From Acidovorax sp. 1608163 (lineage in GTDB: Bacteria > Pseudomonadota > Gammaproteobacteria > Burkholderiales > Burkholderiaceae_C), in NCBI RefSeq assembly GCF_003669015.1, contig NZ_CP033069.1, positions 1,181,001 to 1,245,000 on the forward strand: a DNA stretch of 64,000 nt, written 5' to 3'. Positions within the stretch are counted from its first letter, which is position 1. Every line of letters begins with the position of its first letter. The position numbers and the translations under genes are program-made. Positions 25,543 through 35,583 of this stretch are shown here, in pieces. The notes under the pieces were generated by a model. That model saw only the letters and a list, made by a program, of their open reading frames with translations, was not told the origin of the DNA and ran no database searches.

Positions 25543-27120
25543 TCAGTGAGCGCCGTATTCGCTCAACTTTTTGCTGAACTGAAAGGTCCACAGTCGCTGG
25601 GCGCGATCGTTGACGTCATTGGTGGTAAAGCGCAGGCTCGCAGCACCCTTGGCGCAGTGGCCATCGTTCACGATTTTGCCGTCGGCATCTACCGTGCATT
25701 GGGTCACGTCGGAGCCTTCGATCTCCTTGCCGCTGGTATCCAGCACGGCCAGCGAGACACCGAAGTCCGTGTCGTTGGTCAGCGCCAAGGTGTGGTCGTC
25801 GACCAGTGCCAAGCCCTCGGCCTTCTCGGCCGTCCAGCCGGTGGCATTCAAGTTGAAGAGCCGGGTTTTCTTCAGCGCCACTACCTTGGAATAGTCCGCC
25901 CCATGGACCGGCTTGCCTATCATGCTGCTCTTTTCCAGGTCGGAGCCCAGCGCGGTGATGTCGGTAGCGTTGGCCGGAAACTCAATCAACACTAAATCGT
26001 TAAAACCCTTTTTGTCTTTGCCTGTGCCTTGCTCAATGGCGATGAACTTGCCCTTGCCCAGAGAGACCACATCACCAAATTTGGCATTGCCGGTCTTGCC
26101 CTGGCTGTACCAACTGCTGTCCACGGGCAATGCAAACAGACGGGTTTTCTCTGTCGTCGGGTCAAACTCCACCCAGCGCACAAAGCGGGCGTAATCGCGC
26201 ACGTTTTCCGACTTGCCGGTCGCGTCAGGAACGGCTGAGGTGGTGTAGTCAGCCTTGCCGTCGTTCAGCGGGCTTTGCAGGAACCCGTGCAGCTTGCCGC
26301 TGGCCAGATCAATGCTGAGGCCCTCCATGCCACGGTTGGCACGGCGCTTGGCAAGGATGGCAGGCAGATCGGCCTCACCAGTGCCGGGCTTGTATTTCTT
26401 CTGGATGATGCCGGTAGCCGGATCAATTTTCACGATGAAGGGCCCGTATTCGTCGGACACCCACAGCGCATTGCGTGCGGTATCCACCACCACGGATTCG
26501 GTGTCCAGGCCGAACTCGCTGTAGCCCTTGGCCTTACCGGGGTAGGTGAAGGAGTCGTCTAAAACTTGTTCGCCTGTGTTGCCTGTGATGCCGCGTGGCT
26601 GGACGCGACCATTGGCATTTTGCGTGGCGCTGAACTTGATCGGCAGGGTGGAGACGAGCTTGGCTCCGTCCTTGCCGAGGGTGATCACGCCGATGGACGG
26701 TGTGAAGTTGGGCGAAGGAAACACCGTGGAGCTGGAGAACCCCATGGGGTTGGAGCCGTCGGTGATCTGCGTGATGGGGCCGGTGGTGGCGTTCGGGCCG
26801 CGGTCGGTGATGGCGTAGAACTCCAGCGTTCCGTCGGCGCGCCTGCCCTTCAAGGCCAGGCCGGAACCGTAGGCCGGCAGAAAGCCCTTGGGGAAATCGG
26901 CCTTGGTGGCAGGGTGGTGACCTTCATAGGGGAAATAGAACTTGTCGTCGAACTGGATGTCCTGGCGTGTGACGATGGCGCTGATGCTGCCAACGCCGGT
27001 GGTCTGCGTGACCGTCTCGGAGCTGGCGACATCGGATGGGCGGGTGTTGGCGCAGGCGCTCAGCAAGGCAACCGCGGCGGTCACTGCCATCAAGCAGGAT
27101 GAAGAAGTGAGGTGGCGCAT
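25543..27120 (-). CDS. Phytase-like/esterase-like beta-propeller lipoprotein
   Basis: This 525-residue exported lipoprotein has a signal peptide with lipobox LSAC at about residues 20-23 (LLSACANTRP). The body matches the phytase-like domain family (PF13449 type): repeated beta-blade strings such as FYAITDRGPNATTGP, GLDTESVVVD, ALWVSDEYGPFIVKID, NRGMEGLSID and AEGLALVDDHTLALTNDTDF. Family members are predicted phosphoesterases or propeller proteins; activity is not established from sequence. The ATG at 27120 gives the lipoprotein signal, though no good ribosome site is visible. It lies downstream of a porin gene, separated by a clear minus-strand terminator, so it is probably its own transcription unit. 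Confidence 0.85.
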   Translation of the reverse strand: MRHLTSSSCLMAVTAAVALLSACANTRPSDVASSETVTQTTGVGSISAIVTRQDIQFDDKFYFPYEGHHPATKADFPKGFLPAYGSGLALKGRRADGTLEFYAITDRGPNATTGPITQITDGSNPMGFSSSTVFPSPNFTPSIGVITLGKDGAKLVSTLPIKFSATQNANGRVQPRGITGNTGEQVLDDSFTYPGKAKGYSEFGLDTESVVVDTARNALWVSDEYGPFIVKIDPATGIIQKKYKPGTGEADLPAILAKRRANRGMEGLSIDLASGKLHGFLQSPLNDGKADYTTSAVPDATGKSENVRDYARFVRWVEFDPTTEKTRLFALPVDSSWYSQGKTGNAKFGDVVSLGKGKFIAIEQGTGKDKKGFNDLVLIEFPANATDITALGSDLEKSSMIGKPVHGADYSKVVALKKTRLFNLNATGWTAEKAEGLALVDDHTLALTNDTDFGVSLAVLDTSGKEIEGSDVTQCTVDADGKIVNDGHCAKGAASLRFTTNDVNDRAQRLWTFQFSKKLSEYGAH

Positions 27121-27151
27121 GGTGAGAATGGCTTGGAGAAGTGGAAGCCCC

Positions 27152-27182
27152 AAAAAAAACAGGCCCTCGTGGACAAGGGCCT
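27152..27182 (-). terminator. Intrinsic terminator of the porin gene
   Basis: On the minus strand CAGGCCCT pairs with AGGGCCTG around an 8-base loop and is followed directly by eight T (27152-27159 read as A on the plus strand). It lies 45 bases beyond the porin stop codon and just before the phytase-like gene. Confidence 0.9.
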
Positions 27183-27226
27183 GCTCAACCTTGGCGACTT
27201 CGTGATGGAAAGAAGCGTTGTGCGAC

Positions 27227-28368
27227 TCAGAAAGAGTGGCTGATGCCCAGGTCCAAACCGGTCGATCCGGTATTTGCCACACCTGCGGGACCGCCGATCA
27301 GGCCAGTGCTGGCACCGTTTTTGTTGCTGACACGTGCAACCCCTGCGTACAACGATGTGCGCTTGGAGAAGTCGTAGACGTAACCGACGGAATACTTGTC
27401 GGACTTGCCACCACTGCGAGTGAGGGCTGTGGCGTTACCACTGAACTTGGCGCTGGCGTACTTGATGCGAAGGCTGCCCGGCCCCACCGGGATGGTGGTG
27501 CCCAGGTAGAAACCATCGACCTTCCCGGAGGTTGTGCCGTTGGCGGGTTCCCACTTCAGGCTGTTGTATCCGCCATTGAGCACGAAACTACCGAAGTTGT
27601 AGGAAGCGCCCAGCACCAAATCTTCCAGATCGCTGGTTGCGGCAATGGCGCTGGGCGAAGTCACGGCTGCAGTGCCGTTCATCTTGCCGTAGCCGATGCC
27701 AACGTTCAGTGGCCCAGAGCGATAGCCCAGGTTACCCCCGACGTATTTGCGCGCCTTGCTTGCGCCAGAGTTGGAGGCGTTTTCATCACCAAAGGAAACC
27801 GCGACCTGGCCGTAGACACCGCCCAAGTCCTGCGGGAGCAAGTAGCCTACGGAGTTGCTGATGCGCGTGCGGTCCACGGTGCCGCTCTGGCTGGCTGCGC
27901 TATAGGCAGTCTGGCGGATCGTCTGGAACAGGTTGGCCTGCACGCCTGTCGTAGTGTCGGGGCCGCCAAAAGCGGTAAAGATGTTGTAGCTGGGGTGTAG
28001 TCACGACCCAGGCGGATTTCTCCCCAAGAGTCGTTGATGAGCCCGATGGTGGAGCGGCGCTCGAAGCCCAAAGAGCCGTTGCTACCGCCACTGCCGGTGT
28101 CTGGGTTGAGGCCGCCTTCGAGCCAGAACTGAGCACGGTTGCCACCGCCGAGGTCTTCAGTGCCGCGAAAGCCAATCAGACTGGTCTTGCCTTGGCTGGA
28201 ATTCAATGCATTGAGCCTGGCGTTGCCAACCTTGGCGCTGGTGATGCCGACGTCCACCACGCCAAAAACGGTGACGGAGGATTGCGCCAATGCCAAGCTG
28301 GAAGCAGAGGTCACCAATGTGCCAATGGCAAGTGCCAGGTAGTGCGAGCGCGTTTTTTTTGTTTTCAT
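27227..28368 (-). pseudogene. Gram-negative porin (Omp32/OmpC-like), broken by a one-base frameshift
   Basis: The N-terminal part starts at 28368 with MKTKKTRSHY, a signal peptide ending SLALA, and the typical porin opening QSSVTVFGVVDVGI. It continues through GGNRAQFWLEGGLNPDTGSG and WGEIRLGRDYTP, then runs into an unrelated frame. The rest of the porin (AFGGPDTTTGVQANLFQTIR through LGISHSF with the terminal Phe) is in the next frame. The break falls at a run of four G on the plus strand (27992-27995); one extra G there restores DYTPSYNIFTAFGGP without a gap. The full span is 1142 bases, one short of a multiple of three, so a restored gene would encode 380 residues, a normal porin length. 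Either a real mutation or a sequencing error in a homopolymer explains it. Confidence 0.9.
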
Positions 28369-28750
28369 TGCCGTGATATGAGTTGAATTGATCGAAGAGG
28401 ATGACGGTGACTTTCTGGCAGCCGCTGTTACCAATTTAAACAACGCATAAGTCATATTTGTTACAGCTGTGGTGCATGGCATGAAAGCCAGGGCGGTGAC
28501 AGGCAATGCGATGCACGCGCCCCTTCGTGCACAAATACACAAACGGTTGCTTCTTGGTTGCGCGGGCTGCGCGCTGCGGCCCAGGGTGGCGGCAGAATCG
28601 GCCCGCTTGCAGTGCTGGCCCTGGCAATGGGGCTCGCTGCGCGGGGGGGGGCTGACGTGGAGGCAGCCCTTGTGCGCCCGGCACTGTGCGCTTTGCGCAC
28701 CCTCTGGGCCACGCCCTACCTGTCCATTCAAACCAACGATTCAAATCACT
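28369..28750. other. Divergent intergenic region between porin and M48 protease genes
   Basis: These 382 bases presumably hold both promoters. An AT-rich patch around 28420-28460 suits the porin promoter, but I cannot assign confident -35/-10 boxes. A plus-strand frame reaches back to 28469 in phase with the protease gene, but its composition (many Cys, Arg, Ala) looks non-coding. No RNA gene or repeat is evident. Confidence 0.4.
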
Positions 28751-30904
28751 ATGGCATCTTCATTGGGTCAAAAATTCCGCAAGGCCTGGAACCGCTTGCC
28801 CAGCAGCGCACAGCTGGTGCTGTGGGCGGTGTGCATTCCCTTGCTGCTGTCTGGCATCGGGCTGTGGGAGTACCGCCAGTACCAGCACCCGGCTTTGTCT
28901 CCAGCGCAGCTGCAGCTGCTGCAAGAGGTGGCGCAGGCCCAGGCCGCACTGGCCGAGAACCCGCGCGCCTCACTCACCATCGATGGGCAAAAGTACAGCG
29001 GTTTCTCTGCATCGCTCAAGCTGCAGCAGATCGCCAAAAGCACCAAGGGCGACAGCGAAGCCCATGACCAGGTGGCGTCGGTGGTGCGCCCGGCCAGCAT
29101 CGTGGCCATGGTGATGGGTGTGCTGGCGGCCCTGGTGGCGCTGGCAGGGCTGTGGGGCGTCAACGCCGCAGGCCGCCGGGCTTTGCAGTCGCGCGATGCG
29201 TTGATGGTGCAGTTTGCCCGTTGGCGCAACCTGCTGCCCACCTACCTCACGGTGCACATGGGCCTGCTGCTGGCCACGGTGGGGGCGCTGCTGGTGGTGC
29301 GCCTGGGCGTGGCGTACCAGGTGGTGATCCTGGGCCATGCAGGCAAGGGTGAGATGAAGTTCCAGGCGCTCATCTTGATCCTGGCGGGTACGGTGCTGTG
29401 GTGCGGCGCGACGTTGCTGCGCGCGCTGTACAAGTCGCTGCAAGAGCTGCACGATGAGCCCAGCGAAGTGATGGGCGTGACCGTGTCGCGCCAGGAGGCC
29501 CCCGCGCTGTGGGCCTATGTGGACACCCTGGCCCAGGGCGCCGGTGCCGCAGCCCCCGCCCACCTGGTGGTGGGGTTGACCGATGGCTTTTACGTCACGG
29601 CCCATGCCATGCGCCTGGTGCCCAGCGGCCAGCAGCTCACGGGCGAGACGATGTACTTGCCGCTCACCTACCTGTCGCTGCTGCAGCGCGATGAGATCAG
29701 CGCCATCCTGGCCCACGAGCTGGGCCACTTTGCCGGGGCCGACACGGCCTACAGCCTGCAGTTCTCGCCCATCTACCAGCGGCTGGTGGCCAGCCTGCAC
29801 GCCATTTATGGGCGCGAGGACAGCAGCCCGTGGATGGACCTGCCCGCCACCTCGTTCATCGAATACCTGCTGGAGCGCTTTGACCTGGCGGTGAAGCACT
29901 GGAGCCGCGAGCGCGAGTTTGCCGCCGACCAAGTGGCGGCAAAGCTGGTCAGCGGCGACGCCATCGCCCGCTCGCTGGTGCGCGTGACGGCCTTGCATGA
30001 GGTGGTGAGCGATGTCCTCCATGAGATTGGCCGCCGCCCGCAAGAAGTGGGCAGTGACGTGGTACAGATGCTGCACGACGCTGTGCAGGCCAAGGGCCTG
30101 ACGGCCCCCAACTTCGCCACCGAAGTGGCCACCGTGCACCCGACCGACACCCACCCCCCCACGCTGGAACGCGCCAAGGCCGTGAACGCCCCCGTGACCG
30201 ATGCCATGGTGCAAGCCGCCCTGGTGCAGCCCGATGCGCAGGCGCTGGTGTGGGTGCGCTCACTGTTCGCCGACAGCCAGGGCCTGCAGGCACGGCTGTT
30301 GAATGACTTCAAAGGCGTGGCGCAAGAGCACAACGAGCAGGTGCGCAAGGATCTGGCCGAGGCGGTGCAGCAAGCGCAAGGCTCGCTGGAGCTGTATGAG
30401 CGCCGGGGCAATGTGTGGCTGTTTGGTGGGCTGGCGCTGGTGGCTTTGATCAGCGCCGTGGCCATCACCGTCCAGGCCCTCGTGGCGGGCAAGTCGTTTG
30501 CCCGTGTGCAGGATGTGGTGATGATTGCCTTGGCCTGCTTTGGTGGGCTGGCAGGTATGGCCTGGTTGTTCTGGCGTCGCTCATCGGTCATGGTGATGCA
30601 GCTCACGGCCGAGGGCATGCGCGTGCCGGGCTGGCCGCAGGTGGTGCCCTGGTCAGCCGTGGCGAACTATTCTTCCACCGTGGTCAACGGCTCCAACATG
30701 GTCATGACCTTTGACCTGGACCCTGCCGCCCCGCGCCTGCAGGCCCCCCACACGAACCTGCGCCGTGTCACCTACCGCCCCCAGAAGAACAAACTGGTGG
30801 TGGGCACCACCAAAGTCAAAGGCATGGACCTGGAGGCCCTGCACGATGCGGTGCAGCGCTACCTTTCGGGTTGGCATGCGCGCCAGCATCTGGCGTCGAT
30901 GTAA
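28751..30904 (+). CDS. M48-family membrane zinc metalloprotease
   Basis: This 717-residue integral-membrane protease is related to HtpX/Ste24 peptidases. Membrane segments lie at about residues 20-37, 115-140, 165-190 and 200-220, followed by the protease domain with the zinc motif HELGH (H322-E-L-G-H326) and the third-ligand Glu in REREFAADQVAA. A second membrane pair (LFGGLALVALISAVAITVQ, then VMIALACFGGLAGMAWLFW) follows, and a C-terminal beta-rich domain of about 110 residues. It is much longer than HtpX (about 290 residues). The extra N-terminal loop and C-terminal domain are the oddity. The ATG at 28751 is the best start, though without a strong ribosome site. Quality control of membrane proteins is inferred from the family. 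Confidence 0.87.
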   Translation: MASSLGQKFRKAWNRLPSSAQLVLWAVCIPLLLSGIGLWEYRQYQHPALSPAQLQLLQEVAQAQAALAENPRASLTIDGQKYSGFSASLKLQQIAKSTKGDSEAHDQVASVVRPASIVAMVMGVLAALVALAGLWGVNAAGRRALQSRDALMVQFARWRNLLPTYLTVHMGLLLATVGALLVVRLGVAYQVVILGHAGKGEMKFQALILILAGTVLWCGATLLRALYKSLQELHDEPSEVMGVTVSRQEAPALWAYVDTLAQGAGAAAPAHLVVGLTDGFYVTAHAMRLVPSGQQLTGETMYLPLTYLSLLQRDEISAILAHELGHFAGADTAYSLQFSPIYQRLVASLHAIYGREDSSPWMDLPATSFIEYLLERFDLAVKHWSREREFAADQVAAKLVSGDAIARSLVRVTALHEVVSDVLHEIGRRPQEVGSDVVQMLHDAVQAKGLTAPNFATEVATVHPTDTHPPTLERAKAVNAPVTDAMVQAALVQPDAQALVWVRSLFADSQGLQARLLNDFKGVAQEHNEQVRKDLAEAVQQAQGSLELYERRGNVWLFGGLALVALISAVAITVQALVAGKSFARVQDVVMIALACFGGLAGMAWLFWRRSSVMVMQLTAEGMRVPGWPQVVPWSAVANYSSTVVNGSNMVMTFDLDPAAPRLQAPHTNLRRVTYRPQKNKLVVGTTKVKGMDLEALHDAVQRYLSGWHARQHLASM

Positions 30905-30996
30905 GCACAGCGGCGGCCGAGCCACCCGCCTGCGCCGAAATGCGCAGCCCTCACCCTGCAGCCCCGGCGTACCCTCGATTGCACTGATTCGGTGGA

Positions 30997-33117
30997 CTAG
31001 TACTTGGCCTTCAGTGCCACGGTGATGCGGCGGGGCTCCCCGTAAAAGTTCTGGCGGCCCAAGTTGCCCACTTTTTCGTAGTAGGTTTTGTCCAGCAGGT
31101 TGTCCACCGTCAGGCTCACGCCCAGGTGGTCATTGATCTGGTAGGCCACTTGTGCGTTGAGCAACGCATAGTCGCCCGACACCAGCCGCAGCGCGCCACT
31201 TTGTGCGTAGAACTCGCTGCGATACGACACGCCACCGCCCACACTCCATCCCTGCAAACCGGGGCTGCGCAAGGCGTAGCGGGTGGACAGGTTCAGGCTG
31301 TGGCGTGGGGTGACCGGGCTGAACACCTGGCCTTGCTGCGCAGCGGGTGCCTGCAGGTACTTGGTGTCGGTGTAGGCGTAACCCGCCAGCACATCCCAGC
31401 CGGGCGCCACCTGGCCGCTCACTTCCATCTCCAGGCCCTGGCTGCGCACTTTGCCGCCCGGGATGGACGCGGTGGTCACCACCGGGTCGGCAATGGCGCG
31501 GTCGCTGTCGAGGATGCGAAACACCGCCGCATGGGCCTGCAGGCGCTTGTTCAGGAATTCGCCCTTCACCCCCAGCTCGACCTGCGAGCCCGTGCGCGGG
31601 GGCAGCAGGCTGCCAGCAGCGGTCAACGCAGACTGCACCACCATGGTCTCGGCATAGCTGGCGTAGGCCGTGGTCTGTGCGTTCAGGTCATACAGTGCCG
31701 CCACGGACGGGATGAACTGCCGCCCCGGGTTGGCGGTGGAGGTGATCTTGCCGTCGCTCAGGCGCACGGTCTCTACCTTGGCCCACGACAGGCGCCCGCC
31801 CACCAGCACGCGCGCGCGGTCGGTCACGCTCAGCTGGGCCTGGCCGTACATCGCGTTCTCGGTGCGGCGGGTGTCGCTGTCATACCCGGGTAGCGTCAGC
31901 ACGGGGTAGGGTGCGATGTAGTTGGGCGCAAAGATGTTGGCGGTGGACGTGGGGCCGTACACGTAGTTGCCGCCCAGGCTGTTGTTCTGGCTGTGGCTGG
32001 CACCCAGCAGCACGCGGTGGGTGCGGCCCAGCCACTGCACCGGCGTGGTCAGGTAGGCGTCGTAGTTGCGGTCGGTGTTCTCCTGCAGGTAGTCCACCGT
32101 TTGCATCTGGTAGCTGCCATTGGCGGCCACGGCCGAGTTGGCGCGGGCGGCGCTGTAGAACGATTCGCGCTGCACCTGGCGCGCCGCCAGCTTCACCAGT
32201 CCACCATTGGCCAGGCGGTGTTCCAGCTCGGCAAAGGTGTCGGTGGTGTCGAGGTTTTGCTGGTTGCGCGCCAGCCCGGCAAAGGTGGAGCGGGGCACGT
32301 CGAGCAGGCGGCCATCGGCATAGGCGGGCAGGCCCTGGTCGATGGTGGCGCGCACGCGCTGGCGGGTGTGGCCCACCGACAGTGTGGTGGCTGCGTTGAT
32401 GTCCAGCTCCACCGTGCCATAGCCCGCTTGTTTGTCGTTGGACAGCGTGTCCACAAAACTCTTGCGCTCATCAGAGACCACCACCAGCCGCCCGCGCAGG
32501 CTGCCCGTGGCGTTGAGCGAGCCGGTGATGTCTACATCGGCACGGCGCATGTCCCACGCGCCTGCGGACAGGTTGGCCGACAGGCCCAGCTGGCTGCGCG
32601 CACGCTTGCGCACCAGGTTGATGGTGCCGCCCGGCTCGCTCGCGCCTTGCAGCAGGCCGGAGGGGCCGCGCAGCACTTCGATGCGGTCGTAGATGGCGGT
32701 GTCCAGCGCCGTCGCAAAGTTGGCGCCCTGTGGGATGGCAATGCCGTCGAGCTGGATGGCGCCGATGTCGAACCCGCGGGCCTGGATGGTGTTGTAGTTG
32801 CCCGCGCCGTCCAGGCGCGTCACGTTCACGCCGGTGGTCTGCTTGACGGCGTCTTCGAGCTTGGTGATGTTCAGGTCATCAAGCCGCTGGCGCGTGATGA
32901 CGCTGATGGACTGCGGCGTTTCGCGGGGCGACTGCACCAGCTTGCCCACGCTCACCTCGCGGGCGGTGTACTGGCCCGAGCCTTCGGTGGCCGCGCTGTC
33001 GGCGCCGTCGGTCACCTTCACCTCGGGTAGTGCGGTGGTGGTCTGTGCCTGGGTTTGCTGGGCCATCGCCATGGTGGCTAGCAGCGAGACCGCAAGGGCC
33101 AGTGGGTGCATGCGCAT
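30997..33117 (-). CDS. TonB-dependent siderophore receptor E (FhuE/FpvA-like, no signalling domain)
   Basis: This 706-residue outer-membrane receptor has a signal peptide (MRMHPLALAVSLLATMAMA), a TonB-box-like segment LPEVKVTDG (30-38), a plug with QSPRETPQSISVITRQRLDD and EVLRGPSGLLQGASEPGGTI, and a barrel ending NFYGEPRRITVALKAKY. That end closely follows the FhuE/FpvA group of hydroxamate and pyoverdine receptors. There is no STN domain. The ATG at 33117 follows a strong GGAGGAG. Receptor F lies 136 bases upstream in the same direction, with a dispersed repeat between them. Confidence 0.93.
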   Translation of the reverse strand: MRMHPLALAVSLLATMAMAQQTQAQTTTALPEVKVTDGADSAATEGSGQYTAREVSVGKLVQSPRETPQSISVITRQRLDDLNITKLEDAVKQTTGVNVTRLDGAGNYNTIQARGFDIGAIQLDGIAIPQGANFATALDTAIYDRIEVLRGPSGLLQGASEPGGTINLVRKRARSQLGLSANLSAGAWDMRRADVDITGSLNATGSLRGRLVVVSDERKSFVDTLSNDKQAGYGTVELDINAATTLSVGHTRQRVRATIDQGLPAYADGRLLDVPRSTFAGLARNQQNLDTTDTFAELEHRLANGGLVKLAARQVQRESFYSAARANSAVAANGSYQMQTVDYLQENTDRNYDAYLTTPVQWLGRTHRVLLGASHSQNNSLGGNYVYGPTSTANIFAPNYIAPYPVLTLPGYDSDTRRTENAMYGQAQLSVTDRARVLVGGRLSWAKVETVRLSDGKITSTANPGRQFIPSVAALYDLNAQTTAYASYAETMVVQSALTAAGSLLPPRTGSQVELGVKGEFLNKRLQAHAAVFRILDSDRAIADPVVTTASIPGGKVRSQGLEMEVSGQVAPGWDVLAGYAYTDTKYLQAPAAQQGQVFSPVTPRHSLNLSTRYALRSPGLQGWSVGGGVSYRSEFYAQSGALRLVSGDYALLNAQVAYQINDHLGVSLTVDNLLDKTYYEKVGNLGRQNFYGEPRRITVALKAKY

Positions 33118-33143
33118 GGTGCTTCTCCTCCCCGATGTTTGAA

Positions 33144-33212
33144 ATATTGCTATTGAATTTGTAGCTGCTAGCGCTTGTTGATAAAGCGCTGGAGGCCTGT
33201 TTTGCTTGAAAT
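33144..33212 (+). repeat. Dispersed hairpin repeat, copy 3
   Basis: The core is GTAGCTGCTAGCGCTTGTTG with complement ATAAAGCGCTGGAGGCC, flanked by TTGCTATTGAA upstream and TTTTGCTTGAAAT downstream. It lies in the 136-base gap between receptors E and F. Confidence 0.75.
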
Positions 33213-33253
33213 GGCGTGCGCGAGCGATGCGCACGCCGGTTTGCGTGCGGGGG

Positions 33254-35443
33254 TCAGAAGTGCGTGCGCAGCGTGACCTGCAGGGCGCGGGGCGAGCCCG
33301 GCAGGATCAGGTTGTCGTTGCTGCCGTGGCTCGAAACGTAGTACTTGCGGTTGGCCAGGTTCTTCACGTTCACGTCCAGGTCCCACTGGCCCAGCGTGTA
33401 TTGCAGGGCCGCATCCACCGTGGTGTAGGCGGGCAGGGTGACCAGGTTGGTGAGCGAGGTGAAGCGTTCACCCACATGGTTCACACCGCCGCCCAGGCGC
33501 AGGCCCTGGCCCAGGTCCTTCATCACCCAGGCAAAGGCGCTGTTGCGGGGGGTGAGGGCGGGCACCTTGCCCAGGGCTGGCACGGCGGCGGTGGGCAGCT
33601 GCGACGAGGTGGTGGTGGCCAGCGACTTGGTCATGCGCCCGTCCAGGTAGGCGTAGCCTGCGCTCACATCCCAGCGGCCGGGCAGGCGGCCGTTGGCGGT
33701 CAGCTCAAAGCCATTGGTGCGCTGCGTGCCAACGTTGATCTGGCGCGATGGGTTGGCGGGGTCGGTGTTCTTGATGTTGGTGCGCTCCAGGTTGAAGAGG
33801 GCGCCCGTCAGGTTCAGCTTGCCGTCCAGCAGGTCCAGCTTCACGCCAATTTCTTTGTTCTGGGTGATTTCTGGCTCGGCCGCCGTGATGTTGGTGGCCA
33901 GGGCAAAGGCCTCGGCCGAGGGCTGGAACGACTTGCTGTACGACACGTAGTACGAGACGGTATCGCTGGGCTGCCACACCAGACCGGCGCGGGGGCTGAG
34001 CTTTTTGTCGGTGCGCGAGAGCGTGGCGAGCTTGCGGTCAAAACGCGTCTCTTGCCCGTACACGTCCCAGCGTGCGCCCACCAGGGCCTTCCACTGGGGG
34101 GCCAGGGTGATCTGGTCTTGCCAGTACAGCGCGGCGGTGTCTTGTGTGGTGTGGCTGGGGATGGCGTTGTCGGCGTTGTAGTTGGCCGCCGGGATGACGG
34201 GGGCTGCACCGCTGGGGTTGAGGATGGACACGCGGTCGGCCCCGCCCGAGACGGATTCAGAGCGCTTCTTTTGCTGGCCCAGCTCCATGCCCATCAGCCA
34301 CTCTTGCTTGAGCCCGCCGAGCTGGTTGCGCCAGGTCACATCGGTCTGGTTGAACACGCCCTTCTCGTCGCGCAGGATGAAGGCGCGGGTGCGGCCCACC
34401 GTCATGGCGACGGGGTCGGTGGTGCCACCGGGCAGGGTGTTGTAGCGGTCCAGGCTGTAGTCGTAGGCGCGCGTCACGTTGCGCACCGACCAGTCGTCGT
34501 TGAAGCGGTGGTTGAGCGTGGCGGTGAACGACTGCATGGCGCTGGTGGTGGTGTCGTCCTGCGCGGCGTTGCTGGAGCCGTAGTAGGTGCTGGCCGCCAC
34601 GTTGACCGGGCGCCCGTTCAGCGCCGGGATGCCGAAGTCCGTCAGGCGCTTGTCGCGGGCGTGGGTGTATTGCAGCAGCAAATCGGTTTGCGGCGCGAGC
34701 TTGAGGGCCAGCGACGGCGCAAAGTTGTGGCGCTTCACAAACTGCTGGTCGCGGTAGCTGCCAGAGTCTTCCACGGCGGCATTGAGGCGAAAGGCCGCTG
34801 CATCGCTGATGCCCACGTTCAGGTCGGCCGTGGCGCGGCGATAGTCAAAACTGCCCACACCCACCGAGGCTTCGCCAGAGGTCTCGCCAAACTGCGGCTT
34901 TTTGGTGACGCGGTTGATGAGGCCGCCCGAAGACCCGCGCCCATACAGCACGGCGGCCGGGCCCTTGAGCACTTCGATGCGCTCGATGTCGGCCAGGTCT
35001 CGGAAGTACAGCGCGTCGTCGCGCACCCCGTCCACAAACTGGTCGGCAATGGCGGTGAAGCCGCGAATCACCACCTGGTCGCGCTGGCCGTCGCCGTGGC
35101 TCATGGCCACACCGGGCACGTTGCGCAGTGCGTCTTCCATCGAACGGGCGCCCTGGTCGCGCAGCAACTGGGCAGGCACCACGTTCACGGCCTGTGGCAC
35201 ATCGCGCAGGGGCGCGCTGCCCTTGGTGGCGGTGGAGGTGGCCGTGGGGGTGTAGGTGTCGTCTTGCGGCGCGGCCTTGATGGTGACTTCGCCCAGCGCC
35301 TTGGGGGCTGCGGCGTCGGCCGGGGTGCCTTGGGCCAGGGCGGAGCCACAGGCCAGCAACAGCACGGCTGCAGCGAGTGGGCTGAGGGTGTGGGCCAAGG
35401 GCGCGGTGTGCCGCAATGCGGGCGATAGGGAGGATGAACGCAT
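33254..35443 (-). CDS. TonB-dependent catecholate-type siderophore receptor F (Fiu/PiuA-like)
   Basis: This is a 729-residue outer-membrane receptor. The signal peptide ends GSALA, TonB-box-like LGEVTIKA is at 50-57, and the plug has PLRDVPQAVNVVPAQLLRDQ and the string VVIRGFTAIADQFVDGVRDD typical of Fiu/PiuA receptors. Plug end is EVLKGPAAVLYGRGSSGGLI, and the barrel ends ALQVTLRTHF. Fiu-type receptors take monomeric catechols and linearised catecholate siderophores. AGGAA lies about 7 bases before the ATG at 35443. The three genes upstream (DUF3649, PepSY, DUF3325) are commonly paired with such receptors and run in the same direction, 140 bases away. Confidence 0.93.
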   Translation of the reverse strand: MRSSSLSPALRHTAPLAHTLSPLAAAVLLLACGSALAQGTPADAAAPKALGEVTIKAAPQDDTYTPTATSTATKGSAPLRDVPQAVNVVPAQLLRDQGARSMEDALRNVPGVAMSHGDGQRDQVVIRGFTAIADQFVDGVRDDALYFRDLADIERIEVLKGPAAVLYGRGSSGGLINRVTKKPQFGETSGEASVGVGSFDYRRATADLNVGISDAAAFRLNAAVEDSGSYRDQQFVKRHNFAPSLALKLAPQTDLLLQYTHARDKRLTDFGIPALNGRPVNVAASTYYGSSNAAQDDTTTSAMQSFTATLNHRFNDDWSVRNVTRAYDYSLDRYNTLPGGTTDPVAMTVGRTRAFILRDEKGVFNQTDVTWRNQLGGLKQEWLMGMELGQQKKRSESVSGGADRVSILNPSGAAPVIPAANYNADNAIPSHTTQDTAALYWQDQITLAPQWKALVGARWDVYGQETRFDRKLATLSRTDKKLSPRAGLVWQPSDTVSYYVSYSKSFQPSAEAFALATNITAAEPEITQNKEIGVKLDLLDGKLNLTGALFNLERTNIKNTDPANPSRQINVGTQRTNGFELTANGRLPGRWDVSAGYAYLDGRMTKSLATTTSSQLPTAAVPALGKVPALTPRNSAFAWVMKDLGQGLRLGGGVNHVGERFTSLTNLVTLPAYTTVDAALQYTLGQWDLDVNVKNLANRKYYVSSHGSNDNLILPGSPRALQVTLRTHF

Positions 35444-35583
35444 ACGAGATTCCTGACGGAGAGTGGATGAAACACAGGGGCGCCGCACCACCGCGCAGGC
35501 AACAGCCTGCGCTCGGTGGCGCTGCACTGGAAGATGGGTCAACGGCGGCAGTGAAAGCCGCTTGGGTGTTGCAACCCGCTGGG

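Noticed and set aside
33206..35428. A 740-codon plus-strand frame
   Set aside because: Antisense to receptor F, with Val/Gly/His-rich composition and no domain.
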